From assembly GCF_018130505.1 (NCBI RefSeq), contig NZ_JAFCKH010000011.1:1-64000 (forward strand): DNA of 64,000 nt, read 5' to 3'. The notes below the pieces were generated by a model that saw only the letters and a list, made by a program, of their open reading frames with translations, made no database searches and was not told the origin of the DNA. Position numbers and translations under genes: made by a program. Below, piece after piece: positions 19,203-28,487 of the stretch. How positions within the stretch are numbered: the stretch's first letter is position 1; each line of letters opens with the position of its first letter. The stretch is from Bradyrhizobium tropiciagri (GTDB lineage: Bacteria; Pseudomonadota; Alphaproteobacteria; Rhizobiales; Xanthobacteraceae).

Positions 19203-20318
19203 GTGAACGAACCCTCCCCGCTGCTGGACGAGATCAGGAAGCTGATCAAGCTGTCCGGGCCGATGCCGGTCTGGCGCTACATGGAATTGTGCCTGGTGCA
19301 TCCGCAGTACGGCTACTACGTGTCGCGCGATCCGCTCGGCCGCGAGGGCGATTTCACCACCTCGCCGGAAGTCAGCCAGATGTTCGGCGAACTGCTCGGG
19401 CTGTGGAGCGCCTCGATCTGGCGCGCAATCGGCTCGCCGGCGACGCTGCATCTGATCGAGCTCGGGCCGGGCCGCGGCACCATGATGGCCGACGCGCTGC
19501 GCGCGCTCCGAGTGCTGCCGCCGCTCTACCAGTCGCTGAGCGTCCATCTCGTCGAGGTCAATCCGGTGCTGCGGGAGAAGCAGTACGAAGCGCTGGCGGG
19601 CTTCGGCGACGTCGCCTGGTACGACAGCATCGACGAGGTGCCGGAAGGGCCGGCGGTGATCCTCGCCAACGAATATTTCGACGTGCTGCCGATCCATCAG
19701 ATGGTCCGGCGCGAGACCGGCTGGCACGAACGCAACGTCGGCATGGATGCCAACGGCAATCTGTATTTCGCTCCCGCGCCCGAGCCGACGCCGGGCTTCG
19801 AAGTGCTGCTGCCGCCGCTGGTGCGCGCCGCGCCGGTCGGCGCGGTGTTCGAATGGCGCCCCGACACCGAGATCATGAAGCTCGCCACGCGGGTGCGCGA
19901 CCAGGACGGTGCCGCGCTGATCATCGATTACGGCCATCTGCGCAGCGACGCCGGCGACACCTTCCAGGCGATCGCGCGCCACAGCTTCGCCGATCCCTTG
20001 AAGAATCCGGGCGAGGCCGACGTCACCGCGCATGTCGATTTCCAGGCGCTGGCGCGCGCCGCCGAGGATGTCGGCGCCAACGTCCACGGGCCGGTGACAC
20101 AGGGCGATTTCCTGAAGCGGCTCGGCGTCGAAGCGCGCGCCGCCGGCCTGATGGCCAAGGCCTCACCGGAGGTTTCCGCCGACATCGCCGGCGCGCTGAA
20201 GCGCCTGACCGATTCCGGCCGCGGCGGCATGGGCTCGATGTTCAAGGCGATGGCCGTCTCCGATTCCCGCATCACCTCGATCGCCGGCCTGAGCGATGAG
20301 CCTGACGAGGCCGAATAG
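19203..20318 (+). CDS. SAM-dependent methyltransferase, MidA/NDUFAF7 family
   Basis: A 371-aa protein of COG1565. Its mitochondrial relative NDUFAF7 methylates an arginine of a complex I subunit during assembly. The SAM-binding motif is LIELGPGRGTMMADALR (about residues 82-98), and ANEYFDVLPIHQ is a family signature. A GTG start at 19203 is chosen: TAAGGAAG (overlapping the lgt stop) is 4-8 nt upstream, and conserved sequence starts there. The bacterial target is unproven. It is 3 nt upstream of pgeF. Confidence 0.9.
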   Translation: MNEPSPLLDEIRKLIKLSGPMPVWRYMELCLVHPQYGYYVSRDPLGREGDFTTSPEVSQMFGELLGLWSASIWRAIGSPATLHLIELGPGRGTMMADALRALRVLPPLYQSLSVHLVEVNPVLREKQYEALAGFGDVAWYDSIDEVPEGPAVILANEYFDVLPIHQMVRRETGWHERNVGMDANGNLYFAPAPEPTPGFEVLLPPLVRAAPVGAVFEWRPDTEIMKLATRVRDQDGAALIIDYGHLRSDAGDTFQAIARHSFADPLKNPGEADVTAHVDFQALARAAEDVGANVHGPVTQGDFLKRLGVEARAAGLMAKASPEVSADIAGALKRLTDSGRGGMGSMFKAMAVSDSRITSIAGLSDEPDEAE

Positions 20319-20321
20319 ATC

Positions 20322-21089
20322 ATGATGTTTGGATCAGCGCTGCTGTCGGCCGTACCTGGCTTGCGCCATGCATTCTTCTCCTCCGAGGGCGGCGTCTCCG
20401 AGGGCGTCTATGCCAGCCTCAATGGCGGCCTCGGCTCGCGCGACGATCCGGCGAAAGTCACCGAGAACCGGCAGCGGATGGCGGAGCAGCTCGGCGTGCC
20501 GCTGGCTCATCTGATCAGCGTCCACCAGGTTCATTCGCCTGACGTCGCCGTCGTCGCCGAGCCGTGGAACGGCACCCCGCGTCCCAAGGCGGATGCGCTG
20601 GTGACGCGCACCGAGGGCCTTGCGATCTCGGTAAGCACGGCCGATTGCGGCCCGATCCTGTTCGTCGATCCCAAGGCGCGGGTGATCGGCGCGGCGCATG
20701 CCGGCTGGAAGGGCGCGCTGACCGGCGTGCTGGAATCGACCGTCGCGGCGATGGAAAAGCTCGGCGCCGATCGCAGCGGCATCGTCGCCGCGATCGGGCC
20801 CCTGATCCGCAAGGAATCCTACGAGGTCGGCAACGAGTTCGTCGAACGCTTCATCGAGGCCGATGCCGAGTACGGGATGTTCTTCATGCCCGGCGAACGC
20901 GACGGCCACGCGATGTTCGATCTCGCCGGCTTCATCCGGATGCGGCTGGAGAACGCCGGCGTGCTGATGATCGACGATCTCGGCATCGACACCTATTCCG
21001 ACGAGCGTTGTTTCAGCTACCGCCGCTCCGTGCACCGCAAGGAAGCCGATTACGGCCGGCTGGTTCACGCGATTGCGCTGGAAGGCTGA
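20322..21089 (+). CDS. pgeF: Peptidoglycan editing factor PgeF (YfiH/DUF152 laccase-domain)
   Basis: A 255-aa protein of the Cu-oxidase_4 fold. Relatives are described as peptidoglycan-editing factors and as purine nucleoside phosphorylase/adenosine deaminases. The zinc ligands are visible as H71 (VHQVHS), C109 (STADCG) and H126 (AAHAGWKG). The start ATGATG at 20322 follows the methyltransferase stop by 3 nt, indicating translational coupling in the lgt operon. Confidence 0.9.
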   Translation: MMFGSALLSAVPGLRHAFFSSEGGVSEGVYASLNGGLGSRDDPAKVTENRQRMAEQLGVPLAHLISVHQVHSPDVAVVAEPWNGTPRPKADALVTRTEGLAISVSTADCGPILFVDPKARVIGAAHAGWKGALTGVLESTVAAMEKLGADRSGIVAAIGPLIRKESYEVGNEFVERFIEADAEYGMFFMPGERDGHAMFDLAGFIRMRLENAGVLMIDDLGIDTYSDERCFSYRRSVHRKEADYGRLVHAIALEG

Positions 21090-21123
21090 GGCGAGTCTTC
21101 GCCAGGATTGTGCGATAACGCGC

Positions 21124-21144
21124 TTGACTCTCCACCCAGTGGAG
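21124..21144 (+). promoter_or_regulatory. Possible MerR-type operator
   Basis: TTGACT (21124-21129) directly precedes a dyad, CTCCAC (21130-21135) and GTGGAG (21139-21144), in the spacer, the layout of MerR-family promoters. No clear -10 box is seen at 19-20 nt, so the assignment is tentative. Confidence 0.4.
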
Positions 21145-21160
21145 GCGGGACAAGCGGCGC

Positions 21161-22093
21161 ATGACACAACGCACCTACAGCATCGGCGAGGCGGCGCGGC
21201 TCAGCGGGGTTTCGGTCCGCAACATCCGCTTCTACTCGGATCAGGGCTTGCTGCCGCCGGCAGGACGCACCGCGAGCGGCTATCGCGTCTTCACCGACGC
21301 GGACCTGGTCCGCCTCGACCTGATCCGCTGCCTGCGCGATGCGGGGGTCGGTCTCGAAATCATCCGTGAGGTCCTGTCCCGGGAGCTCTCGCTGACCGAG
21401 GCGCTGACACTCCGCCTCGAGACGCTGGAAGCTGAGATCGCGGCACAGCGCCGCGTCGCCTCGGCCCTGCGGGCTGCGTTGCGTTCATCGCAACTCACCG
21501 AAGCAGACTTGAGGAGATACCTGACCATGACGCAGCTGTCCCGCAGCGAACGCCGCGATGTCGTCGAGCGCTTTTTCGAGAAGGTGTCCGACGGCATCAA
21601 CATCGATCGGAAATGGGTCCGCCAGATGATCGAGACGACGGTGCCCGAATTGCCCGACGATCCGACGCCCGAGCAGTGCGATGCCTGGATCGAATTGTCG
21701 GCGATCCTGGGCGATCCCTCCTTCATCGCCAACATGCGTGCCAATGCCAGCGACACCTGGGATCGCGACAGCTTCGACATGCAGGCCTATCAGGCTGCCA
21801 GCAACGCCATGGTGCAACAGGCAAAGCGGGCGATCGACGACGGACTCGCGCCAACATCAGATGCCGGCAATTTGATCGCGCGCGAGTGGCTGGAAACCTC
21901 GGCCCGGCTGATGGGCCGGCAGCCTGATCTCGATTTCCGCAACTGGCTGCGCGCCAAATACGCCCAGCACGACGACCGCGCCGCGCGTTATTGGGAGCTG
22001 GTCGCGATCATGCGGGGGCAGCGTTCTGACGCCAGCCCGAACCGGGAATGGGCCTGGATCGTCGATGCCATGCGCCATCATCTGGCTGACTGA
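21161..22093 (+). CDS. MerR family transcriptional regulator
   Basis: A 310-aa protein. The N-terminal MerR winged HTH (YSIGEAARLSGVSVRNIRFY, ASGYRVFTDADL) covers about residues 6-73, followed by a dimerising coiled coil (about 80-115). The C-terminal 190 residues are helical, rich in Trp and acidic residues, without cysteine metal ligands, so the effector is probably organic rather than a metal. A dyad near its start suggests autoregulation. No neighbouring target gene is obvious. Confidence 0.88.
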   Translation: MTQRTYSIGEAARLSGVSVRNIRFYSDQGLLPPAGRTASGYRVFTDADLVRLDLIRCLRDAGVGLEIIREVLSRELSLTEALTLRLETLEAEIAAQRRVASALRAALRSSQLTEADLRRYLTMTQLSRSERRDVVERFFEKVSDGINIDRKWVRQMIETTVPELPDDPTPEQCDAWIELSAILGDPSFIANMRANASDTWDRDSFDMQAYQAASNAMVQQAKRAIDDGLAPTSDAGNLIAREWLETSARLMGRQPDLDFRNWLRAKYAQHDDRAARYWELVAIMRGQRSDASPNREWAWIVDAMRHHLAD

Positions 22094-22113
22094 ACAGGAA
22101 AATCCGCTTCCTC

Positions 22114-22146
22114 GAGCCGGGTTCTGGTCGATCAAGAACCCGGCTC
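22114..22146 (+). terminator. Terminator-like hairpin after the MerR gene
   Basis: GAGCCGGGTTCT (22114-22125) pairs perfectly with AGAACCCGGCTC (22135-22146) across a 9-nt loop. The T-run is poor, so termination strength is uncertain. Confidence 0.7.
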
Positions 22147-22276
22147 TATGGCCTTGTTTCGGCGTGTATTCCCGGCGCGATCTGGACACAATTATCGCTC
22201 GAGATCTTATGCGTCCGGCGCCGTGTGCCCTCCCTGCCCTAGACGTTAAGCGGTTTTAACGATATCGCAGGACGCA

Positions 22277-22873
22277 ATGAGGGAAGCGTCAAACGGCCGG
22301 TTTCAGACTGGGACGATCGTGCGTTGCGCGATCGCCGGCACATGGCTTGCGGTTGCCGCGACGCTCGGCGGCTGCGCGGCCGGCGGCAGTGCTACCGATT
22401 CCTACGCGATGGCCACCCCGGCGGCGAGCGGCGCGACAGTGGCGTTCGAATCGATCGACGGTCCGCCGCCTCAAGTGTTCGACCGCATGGTCGGCGTGCT
22501 CGACAGCGAGTCGAAGCTGCGCAGCCTGTCGATCGTGTCGCGCGAAGGCACCGCGGCCTATCGCATCCGCAGCTATCTGTCGGCGCAGGTGGTGCGCGGC
22601 CGCACCGTGATCGCCTGGGTGTGGGACGTCTACGACAGCAATCAGCAGCGCGCGCTCCGCCTCTCCGGCGAGGAGCCCGGCGGCAAGGCCGGCCGCGACG
22701 CCTGGGCCGCCGCCGACGATCTCGTGCTGCGCAAGATCGCCCAGGCCGGCCTCAGCGGCCTCTCCGGCATGATCAACGGCGGCCCGGCCCCCGAGCTCCG
22801 CGGCCCAGCGGTGGCGGACGCCCCGGCGCCCGCCTCGACCGAGACCGTCGCGCTCGGATATTCCGCTAACTAA
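22277..22873 (+). CDS. Hypothetical lipoprotein
   Basis: A 198-aa protein with an N-terminal signal sequence and a lipobox LGGC at about residues 30-33, so it should be processed by Lgt and Lsp and anchored in the envelope. The mature part is a single small domain (FESIDGPPPQVFDRMVGVLD and AYRIRSYLSAQVVRGRTVIA are the ordered-looking parts) and the C-terminus is Ala/Pro-rich. No known function. The 183-nt gap before it contains only the hairpin described above. Confidence 0.75.
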   Translation: MREASNGRFQTGTIVRCAIAGTWLAVAATLGGCAAGGSATDSYAMATPAASGATVAFESIDGPPPQVFDRMVGVLDSESKLRSLSIVSREGTAAYRIRSYLSAQVVRGRTVIAWVWDVYDSNQQRALRLSGEEPGGKAGRDAWAAADDLVLRKIAQAGLSGLSGMINGGPAPELRGPAVADAPAPASTETVALGYSAN

Positions 22874-22874
22874 A

Positions 22875-22905
22875 ACCCCGGCATTTCCCGGAGGCGGGGC
22901 ATTTT
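22875..22905 (+). terminator. Terminator-like hairpin after the lipoprotein gene
   Basis: CCCCG and CGGGG arms (about 22878-22900), enclosing an inner CCGG-rich loop, are followed by ATTTTTG. Moderate quality. Confidence 0.5.
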
Positions 22906-23053
22906 TGCCCAAGAAAACGCTGGGCAGGCCGGGCTAATGGGTTGCCAGCCGAGCCGGCATCCTGATATTCCCTCGCGCACCGAAAACCCGCCGGTTCTGT
23001 AAGGACTTGAGATGCTGCACGTCGTATCCAGCAAGGCGCGGGGGGAAGCATCG

Positions 23054-24007
<954 letters not shown>

Positions 24008-24015
24008 ACGCAACT

Positions 24016-24107
24016 GCGTAGGGTGGGCAAAGGCGCGCTTGCGCCGTGCCCACCTTCAAATGCACTGCTCGTGAGGGTGGGCACGCTTCGCTTTGCCCAC
24101 CCTACGC
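24016..24107. repeat. Family C intergenic palindrome, copy 2
   Basis: GCGTAGGGTGGGCAAAG (left) and CTTTGCCCACCCTACGC (right), with inner GTGCCCACC and GGTGGGCAC, lie between the convergent prs and SDR genes. Confidence 0.85.
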
Positions 24108-24134
24108 AGGTTGCAAGTATATGGCGCCGCCGGC

Positions 24135-24941
24135 TTAAAACCCCGGCCGCGGCACGTGGCTCATCAGCGTCCGCACATAGCCGCCATCGACGATGATCTC
24201 CTCGCCGTTGACGTAGGACGAGCGGTCGCTGGCAAGGAACAGTGTCGCGTCCGCCATGTCCTGCGGCGCGCCGATCCGGCGCATCGGCACCACGGCGGTG
24301 CGGCGCTCGGTGACCCCGGGCGTATCGTAGAACGCCTGGCTCATCGGCGTCAGCACGAGGCCGGGGCTGACCACATTACTGCGGATGCCGTGCGGTCCCC
24401 ATTCGGCGGCGAGCTGCTGCGAGAGCATCACGACGCCGGCCTTGCTGACGCTGTAGGCGCCGCTCTGGCCCTGCGCGTTGCTGGCGGCAATCGAGGCCAC
24501 ATGAATGAGGCTGCCGCGTCCGATCTTGCGCATCTGGCGGCCGAACGCCTGCGCGCAGATCAGATAGCCGGTGAGATTGACCGCCAGCACCGAATTCCAT
24601 TCGGCGATCGACAGCGTGTCGAGCCCGCCCGGGCGCAACACCGCGGCGGTGTTGACCAGGATGTCGCAAGGCCCGAGCGTGCGCTCCACGCTTGCGGCGA
24701 CAGTCGCAACGCTGGCCTCGCTGGTCGTATCGCAGCTCTCGACCAAGTGATGATCGCCGAACTCGCGCAGGGCCTCCTTGGTGCCGGCAAGCCCGCGCTC
24801 GTCGCGATCGATCGCGGCGACCTTGACGCCGGCACGCGCGAAGCTGACGGCGGTGGCACGGCCGATGCCGCCGCCGCCACCGGTAACGACGGCAACGCGG
24901 CCGGACAGGCCGAGCCAGTCGGTGGAATGTTGTTCGGTCAT
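24135..24941 (-). CDS. SDR family oxidoreductase
   Basis: A 268-aa short-chain dehydrogenase. The cofactor motif is TGGGGGIGRA (about residues 20-29), the structural motif appears as NTAA, the catalytic Ser is in HVASIAAS, and YSVSK provides Tyr and Lys. The acidic residue after strand 2 (AAIDRDE) suggests NAD(H). The substrate is unknown. The start ATG 24941 follows GGGAGG; the longer open frame upstream has no homology. It lies downstream of ribH but is separated by hairpins. Confidence 0.92.
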   Translation of the reverse strand: MTEQHSTDWLGLSGRVAVVTGGGGGIGRATAVSFARAGVKVAAIDRDERGLAGTKEALREFGDHHLVESCDTTSEASVATVAASVERTLGPCDILVNTAAVLRPGGLDTLSIAEWNSVLAVNLTGYLICAQAFGRQMRKIGRGSLIHVASIAASNAQGQSGAYSVSKAGVVMLSQQLAAEWGPHGIRSNVVSPGLVLTPMSQAFYDTPGVTERRTAVVPMRRIGAPQDMADATLFLASDRSSYVNGEEIIVDGGYVRTLMSHVPRPGF

Positions 24942-25000
24942 GGTCGCCTCCCGCGCTTTTGTTTTATGCTCGCAAGCATAGCCGAAAGCGCGGCAAGCGA

Positions 25001-25028
25001 GCGATCCCGGCGCGCATGCCGGGATCGC
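25001..25028 (-). terminator. Hairpin downstream of ribH
   Basis: GCGATCCCGGC and GCCGGGATCGC form an 11-bp stem with a 6-nt loop, 14 nt past the ribH stop on the minus strand. No T-run. A second small hairpin (TATGCT/AGCATA) lies just beyond, at about 24965-24980. Confidence 0.6.
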
Positions 25029-25041
25029 ATTTACACCAGTG

Positions 25042-25623
25042 CTACCCGACGATCCCCGCCGCGACCTGGCCGCGCAGCCGCTCCAGGCTGAGCAGCGTAT
25101 TGGCACAGGCTTCCGCGACCTCGACGCCCTTGATGGAGAAGTGACGGCGGAAGAAATCGTAGTGCACCTCGGTCTCGTGGAATTGCTGCGGCGTCAGCAC
25201 CGCCGAGAACATCGGCACTTCGGTGCGCAGCTGCACGTCCATCAGCGCCTTGATCACGGTGTCGGCGACGAACTCGTGGCGGTAGATGCCGCCGTCGACG
25301 ACGAGCCCGGCGGCGACGATCGCGGTGTAGCGCCGTGTCTTCGCCAGGATCTGCGCATGCAGCGGGATCTCGAATGAGCCCGGCACCTCGAACACATCGA
25401 CATTGGTGATGTGGCGCGCCTCGATCTCCTTCAGGAAGGCGATGCGGCACTCCTCGACCACCTCGCGATGCCAGGACGATTGCACGAAGGCGACGCGCTG
25501 CGGTTTTGCGAAGCGCGGATGTTCGACCACCGGCGGCGATGCCGGCGTGTCGGACGCATTTTCCACTTCGGGGGTTTGGACTTCGGAAGCTTGGACGTCT
25601 TGGTCTTGCAACATCTGATTCAT
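25042..25623 (-). CDS. ribH: 6,7-dimethyl-8-ribityllumazine synthase, RibH2 type
   Basis: Condenses 5-amino-6-ribitylamino-uracil with 3,4-dihydroxy-2-butanone 4-phosphate, the penultimate step of riboflavin synthesis. The 193-aa protein has an N-terminal extension of about 38 acidic, disordered-looking residues, then the lumazine synthase core (VAFVQSSWHREVVEEC, FEVPGSFEIPLHAQ, GLVVDGGIYRHEFVADTVI). The sequence style matches the decameric type II (RibH2) enzymes of Brucella and Mesorhizobium rather than icosahedral RibH1. An FMN riboswitch precedes it with an AGAGGAAAG SD next to the ATG. No other rib gene is adjacent; ribF is at 48694. Confidence 0.92.
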   Translation of the reverse strand: MNQMLQDQDVQASEVQTPEVENASDTPASPPVVEHPRFAKPQRVAFVQSSWHREVVEECRIAFLKEIEARHITNVDVFEVPGSFEIPLHAQILAKTRRYTAIVAAGLVVDGGIYRHEFVADTVIKALMDVQLRTEVPMFSAVLTPQQFHETEVHYDFFRRHFSIKGVEVAEACANTLLSLERLRGQVAAGIVG

Positions 25624-25704
25624 GGCTTTCCTCTTTCAGGACCAGAATCAGGGCATACGGACAACGACACGAGCCCCACGCTTACCGCGCGGGCTGCCGC
25701 AACC

Positions 25705-25851
25705 GTTCTCTTTCATCCGGACTTTAACCGTCGGCTTCGGAGTTGCACCGAATCTGCTGACCCTTGCTCCGGCTTCGCGGAACAAGGCGCTCGCGGGCTT
25801 GGGCTCATCGCCCTTTACCGCCGGTGGGGACTTTCACCCCGCCCTGAGAAC
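25705..25851 (-). promoter_or_regulatory. FMN riboswitch (RFN element) upstream of ribH
   Basis: On the minus strand the closing helix P1 pairs GTTCTC (25846-25851) with GAGAAC (25705-25710). Conserved RFN blocks are present in order: GGGTGAAAGTCCCCACCGGC near the 5' side, and CGGTGCAACTCCGAAG then GACGGTTAAAGTCCGGATG near the 3' side. The aptamer ends 81 nt before the ribH ATG. The expression platform contains an AGCCC/GGGCT hairpin but no T-run, which favours control of translation initiation over termination. Confidence 0.96.
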
Positions 25852-25949
25852 ATCGGCACGCCCGGAATGGACGTGCCTGAGCGGAAATATGACTAAACCG
25901 CGACAGGCGGGCAAGGCCTCCGGCACGGAGAATCGACATGTCCCCATGA

Positions 25950-25987
25950 GCGCTGTGCGCGTCTCGAAGTGCGCTGTGCGCGTCTCG
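25950..25987. repeat. 17-nt direct repeat
   Basis: GCGCTGTGCGCGTCTCG occurs at 25950-25966 and 25971-25987, 4 nt apart, in the 470-nt gap between the FMN riboswitch and the YbjN gene. The gap must contain the ribH promoter (minus) and the ybjN promoter (plus). I see no additional gene in it. Confidence 0.8.
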
Positions 25988-26321
25988 GGCAACGCCATTT
26001 GCGGAGGTCTTGTGGCTGATTCATGGCCGCTTTCGGCGCGGGCAAATGGTTAACAAACCGTTACGACGTCGCACCGATTCCGGTTTGTTCTCGAAATCAC
26101 AAGTATGGCGGAGATCAGCTGTGGACGATGCGCGCTTTGGCTGTGGACGGACTCGTGGTGCGGTTGCGCGGATTCCGCAAATCACATCACTTCATCCGCG
26201 TCAGGTCCAGGGGCATCCGGAAGCCCGCTTCAAGGAACTGCACTCGGCCACGACGCAGTTGTCGCACGTGCCGGCTTCCGTGTGCGTATCAAGCGATCAT
26301 AAGAATAAGGGTCGAGACGGC

Positions 26322-26822
26322 ATGTCCCTCCTCGAAAGCATTATCGAGTCCCGCAGTAACCCGCTTGCGGTGGTGGAGGATATCGCCACCGACAACAACT
26401 GGGCGTTCGAGCGTTCGGGCGAAGACGAAGTCACGATCGTCTCCAAGGGCGACTGGATCGACTATCAGCTCTCGTTCACCTGGATGGGCGAGATCGAGGC
26501 GCTGCATCTTGCGTGCGCCTTCGACATGAAGATGCCATCGGCACGGCGCGCCGAGGTGCAGCGGCTGGTCGCGGCGATCAACGAGCAATTGTGGGTCGGC
26601 CATTTCGACCTGTGGACCCACACCGGCATGGTCATGCATCGCCAGGCGCTGGTGCTGCCCGGCGGCCTCACCGCCTCGACCGCGCAGTGCGAAGCGATGG
26701 TAGTCAACGCGATCCACGCCTGCGAACGCTACTACCCCGCATTCCAGTTCGTGGTGTGGGCCGGCAAGTCGGCCGCGGAAGCGATGTCGGCCGCGATGTT
26801 CGACACCGAGGGCGAGGCGTAA
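26322..26822 (+). CDS. YbjN domain-containing protein
   Basis: A 166-aa cytoplasmic protein of the YbjN family, which shares the type III secretion-chaperone fold. The core pattern (TDNNWAFERSGEDEVTIVSKG, DYQLSFTWMGEIEALHLACA, LWVGHFDLW) fits. E. coli YbjN affects motility and stress responses, but the alphaproteobacterial role is unknown. ATG 26322 is preferred: frames open upstream to 26010 show no conservation. It is followed by a family A palindrome. Confidence 0.85.
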   Translation: MSLLESIIESRSNPLAVVEDIATDNNWAFERSGEDEVTIVSKGDWIDYQLSFTWMGEIEALHLACAFDMKMPSARRAEVQRLVAAINEQLWVGHFDLWTHTGMVMHRQALVLPGGLTASTAQCEAMVVNAIHACERYYPAFQFVVWAGKSAAEAMSAAMFDTEGEA

Positions 26823-26843
26823 GGCGCCTCCGCAAAACCGGTG

Positions 26844-27006
26844 TCGTCCCGGCCTAGTGCGCAATTGCGCACGGGGGCCGGGACCCATACTCCGCGGCCG
26901 TAGTGTTTGAGCAAACCGCTTGTCGCTCGCGCCGCACTTCACTAGAACCGCTGGTGGTTATGGGTCCCGGCCCCCGTGCGCAATTGCGCACTAGGCCGGG
27001 ACGACG
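26844..27006. repeat. Family A intergenic palindrome, copy 2 (long-arm form)
   Basis: The outer arms TCGTCCCGGCCTAGTGCGCA and the matching right arm ending GGCCGGGACGACGA extend the shared GGGACCCATA/TGGTTATGGGTCCC core with an inserted GCGCAATTGCGCAC palindrome in each arm. The middle (about 26890-26950) is unpaired. The element abuts the proC start. Confidence 0.85.
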
Positions 27007-27019
27007 AACGGTGATTCCC

Positions 27020-27847
27020 GTGAACACATCGAGCGCATTGCAAAACACGACCGGCACCATCGCGCTTGCGGGCGCGGGCAAGATGGGCGGCGCGATGCTG
27101 ACCGGCTGGCTGGCGCAGGGGCTGGCACCCGAGCGGGTCGTGGTGATCGATCCGCATCTTGCGCCGGAGATTGCGGCGCTTGCCGCCAAGGGCGTCCGCC
27201 TCAATCCGAAGGCGCAGGACGTCGGCACGGTCGACACGCTGGTCGTCGCGGTGAAGCCGCAATCGTTCCGCGAGGCCGGCGCCGCGCTGAAGGCCTACGT
27301 CGCACCGTCGACGCTGGTGGTCTCGATCATGGCCGGCACCACCATCGCCGCGCTGGAAGAGGTGGTCGGCGGCGCCGTGGTGCGCGCGATGCCGAATACC
27401 CCGGCGGCGATCGGCCGCGGCATCACCGTCGCGGTGCCGGCGCAGCGCGTCACCGCCGCGCAGCGTGGCATCACCGACGCATTGCTGCGCGCGACCGGTC
27501 TCGTCGAATGGGTCGAGGATGAAAGCCTGATGGATGCGGTGACCGCGGTCTCCGGCTCCGGCCCGGCCTATGTGTTCCTGCTCGCCGAAGAGCTCGCGCG
27601 CGCCGGCATCGCCGCGGGCCTGCCCGAGCAGCTCGCGACCACGCTGGCGCGCGCCACCGTCGCCGGCTCCGGCGAATTGCTGCATCGCTCGGAGCTGCCG
27701 TCGGCGACCTTGCGCCAGAACGTCACCTCGCCCGGCGGCACCACCGCCGCGGCGCTCGAGGTGCTGATGGCTGGCGACGGCATGCAGCCGCTGATGACCC
27801 GCGCCATCGCCGCGGCGACCAGGCGCTCGAAGGAATTGGCGAAGTAG
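27020..27847 (+). CDS. proC: Pyrroline-5-carboxylate reductase
   Basis: Last step of proline synthesis: NAD(P)H reduction of P5C. The 275-aa protein has the Rossmann motif LAGAGKMGGAMLTGW near the N-terminus and the family signature region VSGSGPAYVFLLAEEL, with SPGGTTAAALEVL near the C-terminus. GTG codons at 27011 and 27020 are both possible; 27020 gives the common MNTSS start. No good SD is visible, perhaps because the palindrome sits immediately upstream. Confidence 0.93.
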   Translation: MNTSSALQNTTGTIALAGAGKMGGAMLTGWLAQGLAPERVVVIDPHLAPEIAALAAKGVRLNPKAQDVGTVDTLVVAVKPQSFREAGAALKAYVAPSTLVVSIMAGTTIAALEEVVGGAVVRAMPNTPAAIGRGITVAVPAQRVTAAQRGITDALLRATGLVEWVEDESLMDAVTAVSGSGPAYVFLLAEELARAGIAAGLPEQLATTLARATVAGSGELLHRSELPSATLRQNVTSPGGTTAAALEVLMAGDGMQPLMTRAIAAATRRSKELAK

Positions 27848-27896
27848 CGCGTTTCACTGCTCCGTCACCCCCGCGCAACGGCTTTGCCGTTGACGC

Positions 27897-27974
27897 TGGA
27901 GGTGCGAGCGGAGCGAGCCTCGAAGGGTGCACGGCCCGTGGCCAATCCTTCGAGGCTCGCTCCGCTCGCACCTC
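27897..27974. repeat. Intergenic inverted repeat (GAGGTGCGAGCGGAGCGAG type)
   Basis: GGAGGTGCGAGCGGAGCGAG and CTCGCTCCGCTCGCACCTC, with inner CCTCGAAGG/CCTTCGAGG, form long paired arms around a loop of about 20 nt between convergent proC and the thioesterase gene. Confidence 0.85.
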
Positions 27975-28030
27975 AGGATGACACTGGCGTGTGGCCAAAG
28001 TTATTTTCTAAGGCGAAACGTGCACTACGG

Positions 28031-28435
28031 CTACGAGCCCGACTGGCCGGCGAGCCGCTTGTTGAACGTCTCGACATTGATCAGGCCGCGGGCGTGGCGG
28101 CCTTCGCCGAGCTTGCGCGTGCCTTCGAATGCGGCGACCTCGAAGCGGATCACGCGGCGCTCGACAGCGACCACTTTCGACGTCGTCCGCACCGTGGCGC
28201 CGACCAGCACCGCCGCCAGATGCCGGATGTCGACCTCGGTGCCGACGGTGACCCAGCCGGGCTGAAGCGCGGCGCGGATGGCGTCGCCCGACGCCATCTC
28301 CATGTCCAGGATCATCATCGGCGTCGCATAGACCATCGGCATGCCGGGCACGAAATGCCCGACCGTGCGCTCCGGCGGCACCACCAGCATGCGCTCGGCG
28401 CTCATGCCGATGGAGATGAAGTCGCGTGCGTCCAT
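28031..28435 (-). CDS. Thioesterase family protein, FlK-like hotdog fold
   Basis: A 134-aa hotdog-fold protein resembling fluoroacetyl-CoA thioesterase FlK. Candidate catalytic residues align with the FlK Thr-Glu-His set: T38 (MVYATP), E46 (LDMEMA) and H72 (DIRHLAA), with RFEVAAFEG as a core strand. Most FlK-like proteins in soil bacteria act on other small acyl-CoAs, so fluoroacetate resistance is not claimed. It is on the same strand as the 4-OT gene, 52 nt after it. Confidence 0.82.
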   Translation of the reverse strand: MDARDFISIGMSAERMLVVPPERTVGHFVPGMPMVYATPMMILDMEMASGDAIRAALQPGWVTVGTEVDIRHLAAVLVGATVRTTSKVVAVERRVIRFEVAAFEGTRKLGEGRHARGLINVETFNKRLAGQSGS

Positions 28436-28487
28436 TGTGCCTCATAACCAGTCTCGTCCCGGCCTTGAGCCGGGACGACCGAGAGAG

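Noticed and set aside
26010-26321. An N-terminal extension of the YbjN protein
   Set aside because: The frame is open but the translated segment is Arg/Ser-rich and unlike the family; the MSLLESII start at 26322 fits.
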